Notes under the pieces: generated by a model | What the model saw: the letters and a program-made list of their open reading frames with translations, nothing else | The model's database searches: none | Told to the model about the DNA's origin: nothing | NCBI RefSeq assembly: GCF_003591175.1 | Contig: NZ_QYYG01000001.1 | Span: forward strand, 1,178,001 to 1,242,000 | Direction: 5' to 3' | DNA from: Serratia inhibens | GTDB taxonomy: Bacteria > Pseudomonadota > Gammaproteobacteria > Enterobacterales > Enterobacteriaceae | DNA length: 64,000 bases | Position numbers and translations under genes: made by a program | Shown: positions 1-10,213 of the stretch, piece by piece | How positions within the stretch are numbered: position 1 is the stretch's first letter | Layout of the letters: the number at the start of each line of letters is the position of its first letter

Positions 1-1316
1 TATTTTCCGTCACCTTGCGGCTCCTTTTTTATTGTCTCGTTTACGCGATCCCAACTCAGGCGGGGATCAAACGTCATGGCTGCAAACATGGTGAGGATCA
101 CCACCAGGGCGAACAGCAGCGCGCCAGTAGCAGGATAAATACTCATCAATTGTCCCATCCGTACCAATGCCGAAAGCACGGCGATCACAAACACGTCTAT
201 CATTGACCAGCGGCCGACAAACTCAACCACTTCATAAATCAGGTGCATTCGTTCGCTGTCGGCCCTGTCTTGCTTCTTGCCGTTGGCATCCCAGCACAGC
301 CAGCCAATCGCCAACATCTTCAGTGAAGGCACCATAATACTGGCGATGAAAATGACCATCGCCACCGGATAGGATCCTTCGCCCCACAGCAGGATCACCC
401 CGGCCATGATGGTGGAGGTGATTTTATTGCCCAGCGCTTCGGTCACCATAATAGGCATTAGATTCGCCGGAATATACAGCATGATAGACGTAAACAGCAG
501 CGCCAGCGTCCATTGCAGACTGTGGCGGCGACGCACGTAACCATTGGTATGGCAGCGCGGGCAATGAGCCAGCTCCGCCGGCAGGACCGCCGTACAACAC
601 GGGCAGGAACGCAACCCCTGGCGTAACCCGATCCGCCCTACCGTCACTGGGCGATCGATGCGCGGCATCGGCTCTATGTCATTCCACAGCCAACGGCGAT
701 CCACGCACTGGAAGGCGCGCACCTGCAGTAAGCAAAACAGGCAATAAGCCGCAAAGCTGCTGCCGACGCCAATATCCCCGTAGGCCATCAGCTTAACGAA
801 ACTGACCAGTACCCCGGCGAGAAAAATTTCCACCATGCACCAGGTTTTAAACTGGAACAGCATCTTGGCCATCCACTCTTTCAGGCCAAGAGGCATGCGC
901 ACCCTGGCGCATAACAAGACAATCGCCACCATGCAAAACGCCGGGATCAACTGAACGAATACCATAAACAGCGTAGCCATGCTGGCGTAATCTTCCGCCA
1001 CCATCACCTGCGGGATCTGGATCAGTTTGATTTCGTTACCGATACCGGCAACGTGCATATTGATAAACGGGAAAATATTCGCCAGCAGCAGCATAAACAA
1101 AGCGCTGACGGCATAGCCGATGGGCCGCTTGCGCGGTTCCTCCCAGCGGGAGCTGAGGGTCGTTTTACAGCGCGGACACACCGCTTTTGTGCCATATGCC
1201 AGTGGCGGCAACGCCACCATCATGTCGCATTGCGGGCACAGCATCAGGTTATCCTGTTGCCGTTCAGCAGGCTTTGCGTGGCTGTGCTGCTCGTGATTGT
1301 CGTGGGAACACACCAT
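1..1316 (-). CDS. pqiA: PqiA, inner-membrane component of the Pqi intermembrane transport system (stop codon cut by window edge)
   Basis: Reading from the ATG at 1316 gives 438 sense codons and ends on the first two bases (TA) of what must be the stop, so the protein is complete or nearly so. It has two Cys4 zinc-ribbon-like clusters (CPQC/CPRC near residue 27-50 and CPCC/CPRC near residue 230) each followed by several hydrophobic membrane spans, the duplicated layout of PqiA. In the family PqiA is an integral inner-membrane protein that works with the MCE-domain protein PqiB and lipoprotein PqiC in lipid traffic between inner and outer membrane. PqiB would lie just beyond the left edge. It follows uup on the same strand with a 74-base gap, as in E. 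coli. Confidence 0.93.
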   Translation of the reverse strand, partial: MVCSHDNHEQHSHAKPAERQQDNLMLCPQCDMMVALPPLAYGTKAVCPRCKTTLSSRWEEPRKRPIGYAVSALFMLLLANIFPFINMHVAGIGNEIKLIQIPQVMVAEDYASMATLFMVFVQLIPAFCMVAIVLLCARVRMPLGLKEWMAKMLFQFKTWCMVEIFLAGVLVSFVKLMAYGDIGVGSSFAAYCLFCLLQVRAFQCVDRRWLWNDIEPMPRIDRPVTVGRIGLRQGLRSCPCCTAVLPAELAHCPRCHTNGYVRRRHSLQWTLALLFTSIMLYIPANLMPIMVTEALGNKITSTIMAGVILLWGEGSYPVAMVIFIASIMVPSLKMLAIGWLCWDANGKKQDRADSERMHLIYEVVEFVGRWSMIDVFVIAVLSALVRMGQLMSIYPATGALLFALVVILTMFAAMTFDPRLSWDRVNETIKKEPQGDGK

Positions 1317-1390
1317 ATTCCTCCTTAATAACGTTGCTCACCGGTACGGCAATACCGCCCGCAGCAGCGCGCGGACGGTATTCTCAAGGG

Positions 1391-3298
1391 TCAGCCGTTT
1401 TTCATCGCTTCCAGCTCTTCCCAACGGGCAAACGCTTCTTCCAGCGCCCCTTCAGCGGCGGCCAGCGCCGTCAACACCTGCTGTGTTTCACTGTGTGGAC
1501 GCGTAAAGAAATTCGCATCGCTCATTTGCGCTTGCAGCGCTTCGATTTCCGCTTCCAGCTGTTCCAGGCGCTGTGGCAACTGTTCCAACTCACGCAACAA
1601 GTTATAGCTCAGTTTCACCGTTGATTTCTTCGGTTGTTCAGCCTTTTTTTCCACCGACGGTTTATTCTGATCGGCCGCGGCAACCTGACGGATCGGTTTC
1701 GCCGTAGCGCGTTGATGATGCGCATCGTAGTAACCGCCGACGAAGGTGCTGATCACGCCCTTGCCTTCGAAGATCCAACACTCGGTCACCGAGTTGTCAA
1801 CGAACTGACGATCGTGGCTCACCAGCAGCACGGTACCCTGATAACCATCGATCAACTCTTCCAGCAACTCCAGCGTTTCGACGTCGAGATCGTTGGTTGG
1901 TTCATCGAGGATCAGCAAGTTGCTCGGTTTCAGGAACAGCTTGGCCAGCAACAGGCGGTTGCGTTCACCGCCCGACAGCGCTTTCACCGGCGTCATCGCG
2001 CGTTTTGGGTGGAACAGGAAGTCCTGCAAATAGCCCAGCACGTGGCGGGAGCGGCCGTTGACCATCACTTCCTGTTTGCCTTCCGCCAGGTTATCCATCA
2101 CCGTGCGTTCCGGATCCAGATCGGCGCGGTGCTGGTCAAAGTAAGCCACTTCCAGCTTGGTGCCGCAGTGTACACGGCCGCTGTCGGCTTTCAGTTGACC
2201 GAGCATCAGTTTCAGCAAGGTGGTTTTACCGCAGCCGTTAGGGCCAACCAGCGCAATCTTGTCGCCACGCTGCACCTGGGCGGAGAAATTACGCACCAGC
2301 ACTTTGTCGCCGACCTGATAGTTGACGTCTTCCATCTCGAACACGATCTTGCCGGAGCGCACCGCTTCTTCCACCTGCATTTTGGCGGTGCCCATCACTT
2401 CACGGCGTTCCGAACGCTCATTGCGCAGCGCTTTCAGGGCGCGCACGCGGCCTTCGTTACGGGTACGGCGCGCCTTGATGCCCTGGCGGATCCAGACTTC
2501 TTCTTGCGCCAGCTTGCGGTCAAATTCGGCGTTCTGCAACTCTTCCACCCGCAGCGCCTCTTCTTTGCTCAGCAGATACAGATCGTAGTTGCCCGGCCAG
2601 GACACCAGCTTGCCGCGATCGAGATCGACAATGCGCGTCGCCATGTTACGGATAAAGGAACGGTCGTGGGAAATGAACACGATGCTGCCCTGGAACTCTT
2701 TCAGGAAACCTTCCAGCCAGTCGATGGTTGAAATATCCAGGTGGTTGGTCGGTTCGTCGAGCAGCAACACGCGCGGTGAACTGACCAGCGCGCGGCCCAA
2801 TGCGGCCTTGCGCAGCCAGCCGCCGGAGAGCGAGGACAGCTCCGCATCGCCGTCCAGCCCCAGTTGCAACAGCACTTCGCTGATGCGGCTGTCAAGTTGC
2901 CACAGCCCCTGGTGATCGAGGATCTCCATAATCTGCGCCATGCGCGTCAGATTTTTCTCGCTGGGATCGGTTTCCACCAAATGCGAAATCGCGTGATAGG
3001 CTTTCAGGTGCTCTGCCTGCTCGGCCACGCCTTCGGCGACAAAATCGAATACCGTGCCACCGATATTGCGCGGGGGATCCTGCTGCAGACGCGCCACAAT
3101 CAGATCCTGCTCATAAATCACCCGGCCATCGTCCAGCGGGATTTCTTTGCCGAGGATCTTCAACAGCGTGGATTTACCGGCGCCGTTGCGGCCAACCAGA
3201 CAAACGCGCTCGTTGTCTTCAATATGAATTTCGGTGTTGTCTAAAAGCGGTGCATCGCTGAAGGACAGCCAGGCGCCGGACATGCTGATTAACGACAT
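1391..3298 (-). CDS. uup: Uup, ABC-F family ATPase
   Basis: A 635-residue soluble protein with two ABC ATPase domains and no membrane spans. The first Walker A (GRNGAGKST) is at about residue 36, the second (GPNGCGKTT) near 350; both ABC signatures (LSGGWLRK, LSGGERNR) and both Walker B motifs (LLLDEPTNHLD, LILDEPTNDLD) are intact. The C-terminal ~80 residues are Lys/Glu/Gln-rich and predicted coiled coil, the DNA-binding tail typical of Uup. ABC-F proteins act on ribosomes or branched nucleic acids; in E. coli Uup affects transposon precise excision and ribosome function. It starts 5 bases after the rlmKL stop, so the two are probably co-transcribed. Confidence 0.96.
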   Translation of the reverse strand: MSLISMSGAWLSFSDAPLLDNTEIHIEDNERVCLVGRNGAGKSTLLKILGKEIPLDDGRVIYEQDLIVARLQQDPPRNIGGTVFDFVAEGVAEQAEHLKAYHAISHLVETDPSEKNLTRMAQIMEILDHQGLWQLDSRISEVLLQLGLDGDAELSSLSGGWLRKAALGRALVSSPRVLLLDEPTNHLDISTIDWLEGFLKEFQGSIVFISHDRSFIRNMATRIVDLDRGKLVSWPGNYDLYLLSKEEALRVEELQNAEFDRKLAQEEVWIRQGIKARRTRNEGRVRALKALRNERSERREVMGTAKMQVEEAVRSGKIVFEMEDVNYQVGDKVLVRNFSAQVQRGDKIALVGPNGCGKTTLLKLMLGQLKADSGRVHCGTKLEVAYFDQHRADLDPERTVMDNLAEGKQEVMVNGRSRHVLGYLQDFLFHPKRAMTPVKALSGGERNRLLLAKLFLKPSNLLILDEPTNDLDVETLELLEELIDGYQGTVLLVSHDRQFVDNSVTECWIFEGKGVISTFVGGYYDAHHQRATAKPIRQVAAADQNKPSVEKKAEQPKKSTVKLSYNLLRELEQLPQRLEQLEAEIEALQAQMSDANFFTRPHSETQQVLTALAAAEGALEEAFARWEELEAMKNG

Positions 3299-3303
3299 AG
3301 TAA

Positions 3304-5424
3304 TTATTTTCCTTCGCCGGCATGGGTGAGCAGCCAGCAGTTATGAATTTGACGGTTACGGGCAAAATCCTGCGACTGCGTCTGGGCGGTGATCTCTTTC
3401 GCCTCCAGACCCAGTGCGCTCAGGCCGGCCATATCCATCTGGAAACCGCGCTTGTTGTTCGAGAACATGATGGTTCCGTTACGGCGCAGCAACCGTTTTA
3501 AATCTTGCATCAGCACCAGATGGTCGCGCTGAACGTCAAAGGTGTTCTCCATTCGCTTGGAGTTGGAGAACGTCGGCGGGTCGATAAAGATCACGTCGAA
3601 CTGTTCGTCGGCATTATGCAGCCATGACAGGCAGTCCGCATGGATCAATCGATGCTGTTTGCCGGTCAGGCCATTGACGCGCAGGTTCTTCTCCGCCCAT
3701 TCCAGGTAGGTACGCGACATATCCACGGTAGTGGTGCTGCGCGCGCCGCCCAGCCCGGCATGTACGCTGGCGGTGCCGGTATAAGCGAACAGGTTGAGGA
3801 AGTCTTTGCCTTTGCTCATCTCGCCCAGCATGCGACGAGCGATGCGGTGATCGAGGAACAAACCGGTATCGAGATAATCGGTCAGGTTGACCCACAGCTT
3901 GGCGTTAAATTCTTCCACCAGCAAGAACTCGCCTTTTTGAGCCAGCTTTTCGTACTGGTTTTTGCCTTTCTGACGCTCACGGGTTTTCAGGATCAACTGA
4001 TTGGACGGCAGGTCCAGCACCGACAGCGTGGCGTTGATCACGTCGAACAGACGCTGGCGCGCCTTCTGCGCATCAACGGTTTTCGGCGGCGCATACTCCT
4101 GTACCACAACTTTGCTGCCGTAACGGTCAACCGCGACATTGTATTCCGGCAGGTCGGCATCATACAGGCGATAGCATTCAATGCCCTGCTGCCTGGCCCA
4201 TTTGTCGAGCTTCTTCAGGTTCTTACGCAGACGGTTGGCAAAGTCTTCCGCCGCCAGCACGCCGCCGGCGCCCTGTGGGTTTTCCGCCAATTGGTAGTTT
4301 TTCTGTACGCAATCCAGCGGGCCATTTTTAGCCTTGAACTGGCGTTCTGCACGCAGTTGCAGGCAGCTCAGCAGCTCCGGCGACGCGCTGAACAGCGACA
4401 GTTGCCAGCCGCCGAAGGCGCTCTTCATGATACGGCCCAGCATGTTATGCAGCGCAATCAGCGCCGGTTCGCTTTCCAGACGTTCACCGTAAGGCGGGTT
4501 GCTGACCACGGTGCCCTTCGGGCCTTCCGGCAGCGGGTTGGTCAGTTTGCTGACGTCGCTGACGTTAAAAGTAATCAGTTCGGCAACGCCGGCACGGCGG
4601 GCGTTGCCGCGCGCCATCTCAATCACCCGACGATCGATATCCGAGCCGAAGAAACGCGAGGGGGTTTCCTGCAAACCGCGGCGCGCACGCACCTGCGCTT
4701 CGGTGATCACTTCACGCCACAAATCGACATTGTGGCCGTTCCAGGCGGTAAAGCCCCAGTGCTGCCGGTGCAAACCCGGCGCGCGATCGGAGGCAATCAT
4801 CGCCGCTTCAATCAGCAAGGTGCCTGAACCGCACATCGGGTCAAGCATCGGCGTACCCGGTTGCCAGCCTGAACGTTGCACAATGGCTGCCGCCAGGCTT
4901 TCCTTCAGCGGTGCCTGGCCGGTCAGATCGCGGTAGCCACGCTGATGCAGGCCTTCACCGCTCAGATCGAGCGCTACGCTGGCCATATCGCGTTGCAGGA
5001 ACACGTTAACGCGAATGTCCGGCTGTTGCTTCGCCACCGTCGGGCGTTGATCGATCTTGCGGGTGAAGCTGTCGACAATGGCGTCCTTGACCTTCAGCGC
5101 ACCATATTGGCTGTTACGGATCTCTTCGTTAACGCCGCTGAAGTGAACGGCGAAGGTTTTATCCACGCCAAAAATGCTCGTCCAGTCGATCGCCTGCACG
5201 CCAAGGTACAGATCCAGATCGCTGTGTACGCGGAATTCATTGAGCGGCAACAAAATACGTGAGGCCAGACGGCTCCACAGCAGGCTTTGGTACAGAAGAC
5301 GATCGTCACCCTGAAAATGTACCCCACCCTGCACCACTTTGCAGGCGTGAGCGCCCAGCGCTTCCAGTTCGCTTTTTAACAGTTCTTCCAGTCCACGCGC
5401 CGTGCTGGCAAACAGAGAGTTCAT
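3304..5424 (-). CDS. rlmL: RlmKL, bifunctional 23S rRNA m2G2445/m7G2069 methyltransferase
   Basis: The start is placed at the internal ATG at 5424 ([16 protein letters not shown]), giving 706 residues, close to the 702 of E. coli; an open frame upstream to 5517 has no family similarity. An N-terminal THUMP domain is followed by the RlmL methyltransferase with its NPPYGER catalytic motif near residue 310, then a second Rossmann methyltransferase (RlmK half) with [11 protein letters not shown] for S-adenosylmethionine binding and the [12 protein letters not shown] motif near residue 625. It modifies G2445 and G2069 in domain V of 23S rRNA. Divergent from ycbX and directly upstream of uup. Confidence 0.96.
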   Translation of the reverse strand: MNSLFASTARGLEELLKSELEALGAHACKVVQGGVHFQGDDRLLYQSLLWSRLASRILLPLNEFRVHSDLDLYLGVQAIDWTSIFGVDKTFAVHFSGVNEEIRNSQYGALKVKDAIVDSFTRKIDQRPTVAKQQPDIRVNVFLQRDMASVALDLSGEGLHQRGYRDLTGQAPLKESLAAAIVQRSGWQPGTPMLDPMCGSGTLLIEAAMIASDRAPGLHRQHWGFTAWNGHNVDLWREVITEAQVRARRGLQETPSRFFGSDIDRRVIEMARGNARRAGVAELITFNVSDVSKLTNPLPEGPKGTVVSNPPYGERLESEPALIALHNMLGRIMKSAFGGWQLSLFSASPELLSCLQLRAERQFKAKNGPLDCVQKNYQLAENPQGAGGVLAAEDFANRLRKNLKKLDKWARQQGIECYRLYDADLPEYNVAVDRYGSKVVVQEYAPPKTVDAQKARQRLFDVINATLSVLDLPSNQLILKTRERQKGKNQYEKLAQKGEFLLVEEFNAKLWVNLTDYLDTGLFLDHRIARRMLGEMSKGKDFLNLFAYTGTASVHAGLGGARSTTTVDMSRTYLEWAEKNLRVNGLTGKQHRLIHADCLSWLHNADEQFDVIFIDPPTFSNSKRMENTFDVQRDHLVLMQDLKRLLRRNGTIMFSNNKRGFQMDMAGLSALGLEAKEITAQTQSQDFARNRQIHNCWLLTHAGEGK

Positions 5425-5527
5425 ATCGTACTTATCACCAAAAAGAAAATTGTTGCGCATTATAGCTAATCCAGACCGCTTGTCATAAAGTTGCTCCCTT
5501 CTATTTAATAATCGCACGGGGGCAAGG

Positions 5528-6631
5528 GTGATTACGCTTTCCAGGCTGTACGTTCATCCGGTTAAATCGCTTCGAGGTTTGCAACTTTCTCACGCCCAGG
5601 TTTCCAGCAGCGGTCTGGCGTTCGATCGCACCTTTATGATCACCGAGCCAGATGGCACCTTTATTACCGCACGCCAATATCCGCAGATGGTGCTGTTTAC
5701 CCCCGCACTGCTGGCGGACGGCCTGTTCCTGAGTGCACCCGATGGGGAAAGCGCCGCCATTCGCTTCAACGATTTTGCCACCGAGGCGCAGCCAACCGAA
5801 GTGTGGGGCAATCATTTCACCGCCCTGATTGCACCGCAGGCTATTAACAGCTGGTTGAGCGGTTATTTCCAGCGTGAGGTTCAGTTGCGTTGGCTCGGCC
5901 CTGAGCTGACCCGGCGAGTCAAGAAGCACCCGGAAATCCCTTTGTCTTTCGCCGACGGCTACCCATATCTGCTGATTAACGAAGCCTCGTTCAATGATTT
6001 GCAGCAACGCTGCCCCGGCAGTATCAAGCTGGAACAGTTCCGCCCCAATCTGGTGGTGACCGGTGCCAGCGCCTGGGCCGAAGACGGCTGGCAGGTGATC
6101 CGCGTCGGTGACGTGATGTTCGATCTGGTAAAACCCTGCAGCCGCTGCGTGCTCACCACCATCAGCACCGAACGCGGGCGCAAACACCCCAGCGGCGAAC
6201 CGCTGAGCACCCTGCAGAAATTCCGCACCGCCAATAACGGCGATATCGACTTCGGCCAGAATTTGGTGGCGCGCAACAGCGGTATTATCCGCGTTGGCGA
6301 TGCGGTTGAAGTGTTATCCACCAAGCCGCCCCGCCCTTATGGCGCAGGTCAAGTGGTTGAAAGCGTGCAGGCGCCGCAAGACAGTGCGCAGAGCGTCACC
6401 ATCGAATATGCAGGGAAGGTATTTACCGGCAATAATCAACAGATCTTGCTTGAACAGTTGGAACAGCAAGGGATCCGCGTGCCTTATTCGTGCCGTGCGG
6501 GGATTTGCGGCAGTTGCCGTATTGAGTTGGTCAGTGGCGAAGTGGCACCGCTGAAGAAAAGCGCGATCGCCGGCAACGGCACCATTCTCTCCTGCAGCTG
6601 TATTCCGAAAAGCGATTTGACGCTGGCGTAA
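5528..6631 (+). CDS. ycbX: YcbX, MOSC domain protein with C-terminal 2Fe-2S ferredoxin domain
   Basis: Starts at a GTG ([14 protein letters not shown]) with a G-rich Shine-Dalgarno run at 5518-5522; 367 residues against 369 in E. coli. The N-terminal MOSC_N beta barrel leads into a MOSC domain with the molybdenum-cofactor cysteine in [10 protein letters not shown] near residue 205. The C-terminal ~85 residues carry a plant-type [2Fe-2S] motif, CRAGICGSC, with a further Cys close to the end. In E. coli YcbX reduces N-hydroxylated bases such as 6-hydroxylaminopurine using molybdenum cofactor, with electrons from CysJ. Convergent with zapC with only 6 bases between stops, leaving no room for a separate terminator. 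Confidence 0.95.
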   Translation: MITLSRLYVHPVKSLRGLQLSHAQVSSSGLAFDRTFMITEPDGTFITARQYPQMVLFTPALLADGLFLSAPDGESAAIRFNDFATEAQPTEVWGNHFTALIAPQAINSWLSGYFQREVQLRWLGPELTRRVKKHPEIPLSFADGYPYLLINEASFNDLQQRCPGSIKLEQFRPNLVVTGASAWAEDGWQVIRVGDVMFDLVKPCSRCVLTTISTERGRKHPSGEPLSTLQKFRTANNGDIDFGQNLVARNSGIIRVGDAVEVLSTKPPRPYGAGQVVESVQAPQDSAQSVTIEYAGKVFTGNNQQILLEQLEQQGIRVPYSCRAGICGSCRIELVSGEVAPLKKSAIAGNGTILSCSCIPKSDLTLA

Positions 6632-6637
6632 TCTGCC

Positions 6638-7186
6638 TTACACCGCCCTGTCGTAAGCCGGGGCGGAAGCTTCATCCTGCGCACAAGGTTTGAGGCGATC
6701 GTGCATCACCTTGATCGCATCGCCCAGCACCATGGTACGCCCGGCCAGCGACAGCTGATTTTGCGCCAGCAGACACAGGCTGGCATTATCGCCGGCTTCC
6801 ACCACCAACAGACGGGCATCCGCGCCGCTGTCCATGACCTTTACCGCCGCCAACTCGCCGTTCTTCGGCTGCAGCGGGTAGTGTTGCTGGGCGAAATGCC
6901 AGCTTTTCGGCATCAATGGTTTCAGGAAGCGATAGGCCACCAGAGCGTTTAATACCAACTCGGCGCGTTGCTCATGGCTGAGCTTTATCTGTTTGCACTG
7001 CTCTTCATAATTAAAATAAAGCGCTGCGTCGTCAACGCAAAAGGCGCATTCATCGAAGGCATCCGGCGTTAACATTTTAGCCGGGAAGCGTGAGCGGAAG
7101 ATCATCCCATTGGCTAAATCCAGCATTAGCCGATCGTGTTCGGCGTCAAAATACCAACGCCAATTATCGTCAGGTTTTATCTTCAT
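6638..7186 (-). CDS. zapC: ZapC, FtsZ-ring stabilising division protein
   Basis: A 182-residue soluble protein starting [14 protein letters not shown], with the family length and the [15 protein letters not shown] block. ZapC binds FtsZ in the cytoplasm, promotes polymer bundling and suppresses its GTPase. It lies downstream of pyrD on the same strand, separated by 174 bases that contain a stem-loop, matching the pyrD-zapC order of E. coli. No membrane segments or signal peptide are seen. Confidence 0.94.
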   Translation of the reverse strand: MKIKPDDNWRWYFDAEHDRLMLDLANGMIFRSRFPAKMLTPDAFDECAFCVDDAALYFNYEEQCKQIKLSHEQRAELVLNALVAYRFLKPLMPKSWHFAQQHYPLQPKNGELAAVKVMDSGADARLLVVEAGDNASLCLLAQNQLSLAGRTMVLGDAIKVMHDRLKPCAQDEASAPAYDRAV

Positions 7187-7313
7187 CTCTTATCCTTCTC
7201 GCTGCCCATGCCACGCTGTATTTACCCAAAAGGTGATTTTATCACCGATAAAGTAGCTCAAACATCAGATAATTCCGCGAACGATATTTATGCTAGTGGA
7301 CAAAATATAGACG

Positions 7314-7341
7314 AGCCGGGGGAAGAAATAAACCCCCGGCT
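7314..7341 (-). terminator. Stem-loop after pyrD
   Basis: A perfect 9-bp stem (AGCCGGGGG at 7314-7322 with CCCCCGGCT at 7333-7341) and a 10-base A-rich loop lies 20 bases after the pyrD stop. On the minus strand it is followed by CGTCTATATTTTG, a weak U-tract, so it may only partly stop transcription into zapC. Confidence 0.6.
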
Positions 7342-7360
7342 GAAAATGAAACAAAAAATA

Positions 7361-8371
7361 TTAGATGTAGTTAACGATATCTTTAATCAGGCGCGGACCG
7401 TGGAAGATAAATCCGGAATAAATTTGCACCAGCGAAGCACCGGCCGCCATTTTTTCGCGGGCTGCCATCAGAGAGTCAATTCCGCCAACGCCGATAATCG
7501 GCAAACGCCCTTGCAGCTCAATCGACAAACGGCGGATCACTTCAGTGCTGCTCGCCTGCAGCGGACGACCGCTAAGGCCCCCCATTTGCTCGCAGTAATT
7601 CAGACCCTGGATCAACTTGCGATCCAGCGTTGTATTGGTCGCGATCACGCCATCAATATTATGACGCACCAGGCTGTCGGCTATTTGGATCAATTCTTCT
7701 TCAGAAAGATCCGGCGCGATCTTTACCGCGACCGGCACATATTTGTGATGCCGCGCATGCAATTCCTGCTGCTTATTTTTAATGGCGGCTAAAAGATCGT
7801 CCAACGCTTCGCCATACTGTAAGGATCGCAACCCCGGTGTATTTGGTGACGAAATGTTAATCGCGATATAGCCGGCATACGGATAAACTTTATCCATGCA
7901 GATCAGATAATCGTCTTTTCCTTGCTCTACCGGGGTATCTTTATTCTTGCCGATATTGATCCCCAAAATACCGCCAAAATGGGATTTTTTAACGTTTTCA
8001 ACCAGATTATCCACCCCCTGGTTATTAAAGCCCATGCGGTTGATCAGGCCTTCCGCTTCCACGATACGGAACAGGCGCGGCTTATCATTGCCCGGCTGCG
8101 GACGTGGCGTCACAGTGCCGACTTCGACAAAGCCAAACCCCATGGCGCCGAACGCATCGATGCACTCGCCATCTTTATCCAGTCCGGCGGCCAACCCCAA
8201 TGGGTTTTTAAAAGAGAGCCCCATGCAGCTAACCGGCTTGGTCGGCACAGACTGACGAATGAGAAATTCTAACGGGGTGCCGGTGATACGGCGAAGCTGA
8301 TGAAAGGTCAATTCATGCGCACGCTCGGGATCGAGCTGGAACAACGCTTTCCTGATGATGGGGTAGTACAT
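7361..8371 (-). CDS. pyrD: PyrD, dihydroorotate dehydrogenase (quinone), class 2
   Basis: The start is the ATG at 8371 ([20 protein letters not shown]), giving 336 residues, the same as E. coli; the open frame upstream to 8431 overlaps the leader hairpin and is not coding. The N-terminal amphipathic helices that dock class 2 enzymes to the inner membrane are present, followed by the FMN-binding TIM barrel. [10 protein letters not shown] near residue 172 contains the catalytic serine. The enzyme oxidises dihydroorotate to orotate with quinone as acceptor in UMP synthesis. A PurR-like operator and a leader hairpin upstream point to purine and pyrimidine control. Confidence 0.97.
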   Translation of the reverse strand: MYYPIIRKALFQLDPERAHELTFHQLRRITGTPLEFLIRQSVPTKPVSCMGLSFKNPLGLAAGLDKDGECIDAFGAMGFGFVEVGTVTPRPQPGNDKPRLFRIVEAEGLINRMGFNNQGVDNLVENVKKSHFGGILGINIGKNKDTPVEQGKDDYLICMDKVYPYAGYIAINISSPNTPGLRSLQYGEALDDLLAAIKNKQQELHARHHKYVPVAVKIAPDLSEEELIQIADSLVRHNIDGVIATNTTLDRKLIQGLNYCEQMGGLSGRPLQASSTEVIRRLSIELQGRLPIIGVGGIDSLMAAREKMAAGASLVQIYSGFIFHGPRLIKDIVNYI

Positions 8372-8414
8372 GTACTCTCCTGATTTCCCGGTTGCAAACC
8401 GGGGGCCGATTATC
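8372..8414 (-). promoter_or_regulatory. pyrD leader: -10 candidate, pyrimidine-rich start region and hairpin covering the ribosome site
   Basis: On the minus strand a GATAAT -10 candidate (8414-8409) is followed by a C-rich run where transcription should begin, then a perfect hairpin (CCCGGTT, loop TGC, AACCGGG; 8403-8387), then AGGAG and the ATG at 8371. In E. coli pyrD, CTP level chooses between C and G starts, and only the C-started RNA folds a hairpin that hides the ribosome site. The same parts are seen here; that the switch works the same way is inference. Confidence 0.6.
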
Positions 8415-8465
8415 CGGCATCCCCCGATCAATTGGAATTGATTAAAAGCAAAAAAAGCGGTTTTT

Positions 8466-8481
8466 ACGCAATCGTTTTCCT
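8466..8481 (-). promoter_or_regulatory. PurR-like operator upstream of pyrD
   Basis: ACGCAATCGTTTTCCT (plus strand) matches the PurR consensus ACGCAAACGTTTNCNT at most positions. It sits about 95 bases upstream of the pyrD start. E. coli pyrD is a known PurR target. Confidence 0.6.
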
Positions 8482-8618
8482 CTTATCACCGCCAATCCGC
8501 ATTTGCGCATATCAAAATCAAAAAATGAGATTTAAGCAACTCGCTCCTAACTGATAGTTTTAAAATAGATCACGAACATTTCCTGATTAAACCTAACTTT
8601 TAGTTATAAGGAGTGGCA

Positions 8619-9197
8619 ATGCGCGTTATATCACTGGCCGGCAGCCCCCGCATCCCCTCGCGCTCTGCCGCGCTGCTTACCCTGAGTCAAAACTGGTTAC
8701 AGCAACAAGGCGTGGAAGTGATTGCCTACACGCTGCACGATTTTGATGCCGAGGATTTGCTTTACGCCAATTTTAACAGCCCGGCAATCAAAGCTTTTGC
8801 CGAGCAGTTAGCTCAGGCAGACGGTTTGCTGGTGTCGACGCCGGTCTATAAAGCCTCGTTCTCCGGCGCGCTGAAAACCCTGCTGGATTTGCTGCCGGAA
8901 CGTGCACTGGACCATAAGGTCGTGTTGCCGCTGGCTACCGGCGGCTCCATTGGCCACATGCTGGCAGTGGACTACGCCCTCAAGCCGGTGCTGGCGGCGT
9001 TGAAAGCGCAAGAAGTGCTGCACGGCGTGTTTGCCGACGACAGCCAGGTGGTGCTGAGAGATGAAGAGATCAGCCTGTCTGACGGCGTGGCAACCCGCCT
9101 GGAAGAGGCGCTGGAAAGCTTTTATCTTGCACTCGGCCGCCGCAAGCCGCCCAGGGCAAAGCACTCACCTTCCCTGTTTGCCCGTCAAACCGCCTGA
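8619..9197 (+). CDS. ssuE: SsuE, NAD(P)H-dependent FMN reductase
   Basis: The ATG at 8619 is preferred over an in-frame GTG at 8613 because AAGGAG at 8608-8613 is correctly spaced for it, and because [20 protein letters not shown] then aligns with E. coli SsuE; 192 residues. The flavodoxin-like fold shows the phosphate-binding SPRIPSRS loop and the family [13 protein letters not shown] motif near residue 78. SsuE supplies reduced FMN to the monooxygenase SsuD. It is the first gene of ssuEADCB; the divergent gap to pyrD should hold the Cbl/CysB-dependent promoter, which I could not pin down. Confidence 0.96.
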   Translation: MRVISLAGSPRIPSRSAALLTLSQNWLQQQGVEVIAYTLHDFDAEDLLYANFNSPAIKAFAEQLAQADGLLVSTPVYKASFSGALKTLLDLLPERALDHKVVLPLATGGSIGHMLAVDYALKPVLAALKAQEVLHGVFADDSQVVLRDEEISLSDGVATRLEEALESFYLALGRRKPPRAKHSPSLFARQTA

Positions 9198-9228
9198 CTG
9201 AGAAGAGAATAATAAGGAAAAGGACATC

Positions 9229-10197
9229 ATGATGAAGCGACTTTCTTCACTCCGCCGCTGGCTTGGCGCCGGCACATTAGCCGGCATCCTCTCCCTTGCG
9301 TGGAACAATGCCGCCAACGCGCAGGATCCGGCGCAGTTCCGCATCGGTTACCAAAAAGGATCGGTCAGCCTGGTATTGGCAAAAACCCATAAGCTGTTGG
9401 AACAGCGTTTTCCCTCGACCAAAATCAGCTGGATAGAATTCCCCGCCGGCCCGCAAATGCTCGAAGCGCTGAACGTCGGCAGTATCGATCTGGGCAGCAC
9501 CGGCGATATCCCCCCGATCTTCGCCCAGGCCGCTGGCGCCGATCTGCTTTATGTCGGCGTGGAGCCGCCAAAACCCAAGGCGGAAGTGATTCTGGTACCG
9601 GAAAACAGCCCGATCAAAACCGTCGCTGAGTTGAAAGGCCATAAGGTCGCCTTCCAGAAAGGCTCCAGTTCCCACAACCTGCTGTTGCGCTCACTGCAAA
9701 AAGCCGGGCTGCAATTTACCGATATCCAACCCATCTACCTGACCCCGGCCGATGCCCGCGCCGCCTTCCAGCAAGGCAACGTTGATGCCTGGGCGATTTG
9801 GGATCCGTACTATTCCGCCGCCTTGCTGCAGGGCGGCGTGCGAGTGTTGGGCGACGGCAGTGGTCTGAATCAAACCGGTTCGTTTTATTTGGCGGTTCGC
9901 CCCTATGTACAAGCGCACGGCCCCTTTATCAGCCAGGTGCTTGAGGTGCTGACCCAGGCCGACGCGCTAACCCGCAGCGATCGCGCGCAAAGCGTCACGC
10001 TGTTGGCAAACGCCATGGGCCTGCCGGAAAAGGTGATCGCCACCTATCTGGACCATCGCCCACCGACCGCCATTAAACCTTTGGATGCGCACACCATTGC
10101 CGCCCAACAGCAAACCGCCGATCTGTTTTATGCCAACCGTTTGGTGCCGGTGAAGGTCGATATCTCTCAACGCATCTGGCACCCGAGCGCGCAATAA
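9229..10197 (+). CDS. ssuA: SsuA, periplasmic aliphatic sulfonate-binding protein
   Basis: 322 residues with an N-terminal Sec signal (Lys/Arg start, then [15 protein letters not shown], cleavage probably after ANA near residue 31). The mature part begins FRIGYQKGS and is a NMT1/SsuA-type two-lobed binding protein that delivers alkanesulfonates to the SsuBC transporter. The gene starts 31 bases after ssuE. The tandem ATGATG leaves a one-codon doubt about the exact start. Confidence 0.95.
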   Translation: MMKRLSSLRRWLGAGTLAGILSLAWNNAANAQDPAQFRIGYQKGSVSLVLAKTHKLLEQRFPSTKISWIEFPAGPQMLEALNVGSIDLGSTGDIPPIFAQAAGADLLYVGVEPPKPKAEVILVPENSPIKTVAELKGHKVAFQKGSSSHNLLLRSLQKAGLQFTDIQPIYLTPADARAAFQQGNVDAWAIWDPYYSAALLQGGVRVLGDGSGLNQTGSFYLAVRPYVQAHGPFISQVLEVLTQADALTRSDRAQSVTLLANAMGLPEKVIATYLDHRPPTAIKPLDAHTIAAQQQTADLFYANRLVPVKVDISQRIWHPSAQ

Positions 10198-10213
10198 CTT
10201 TGGAGAACAAACT

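Noticed and set aside
1634-2731. Long plus-strand open frame (365 codons) opposite uup
   Set aside because: Antisense shadow of a highly conserved gene, with His/Gln/Phe-rich nonsense content typical of such shadows.
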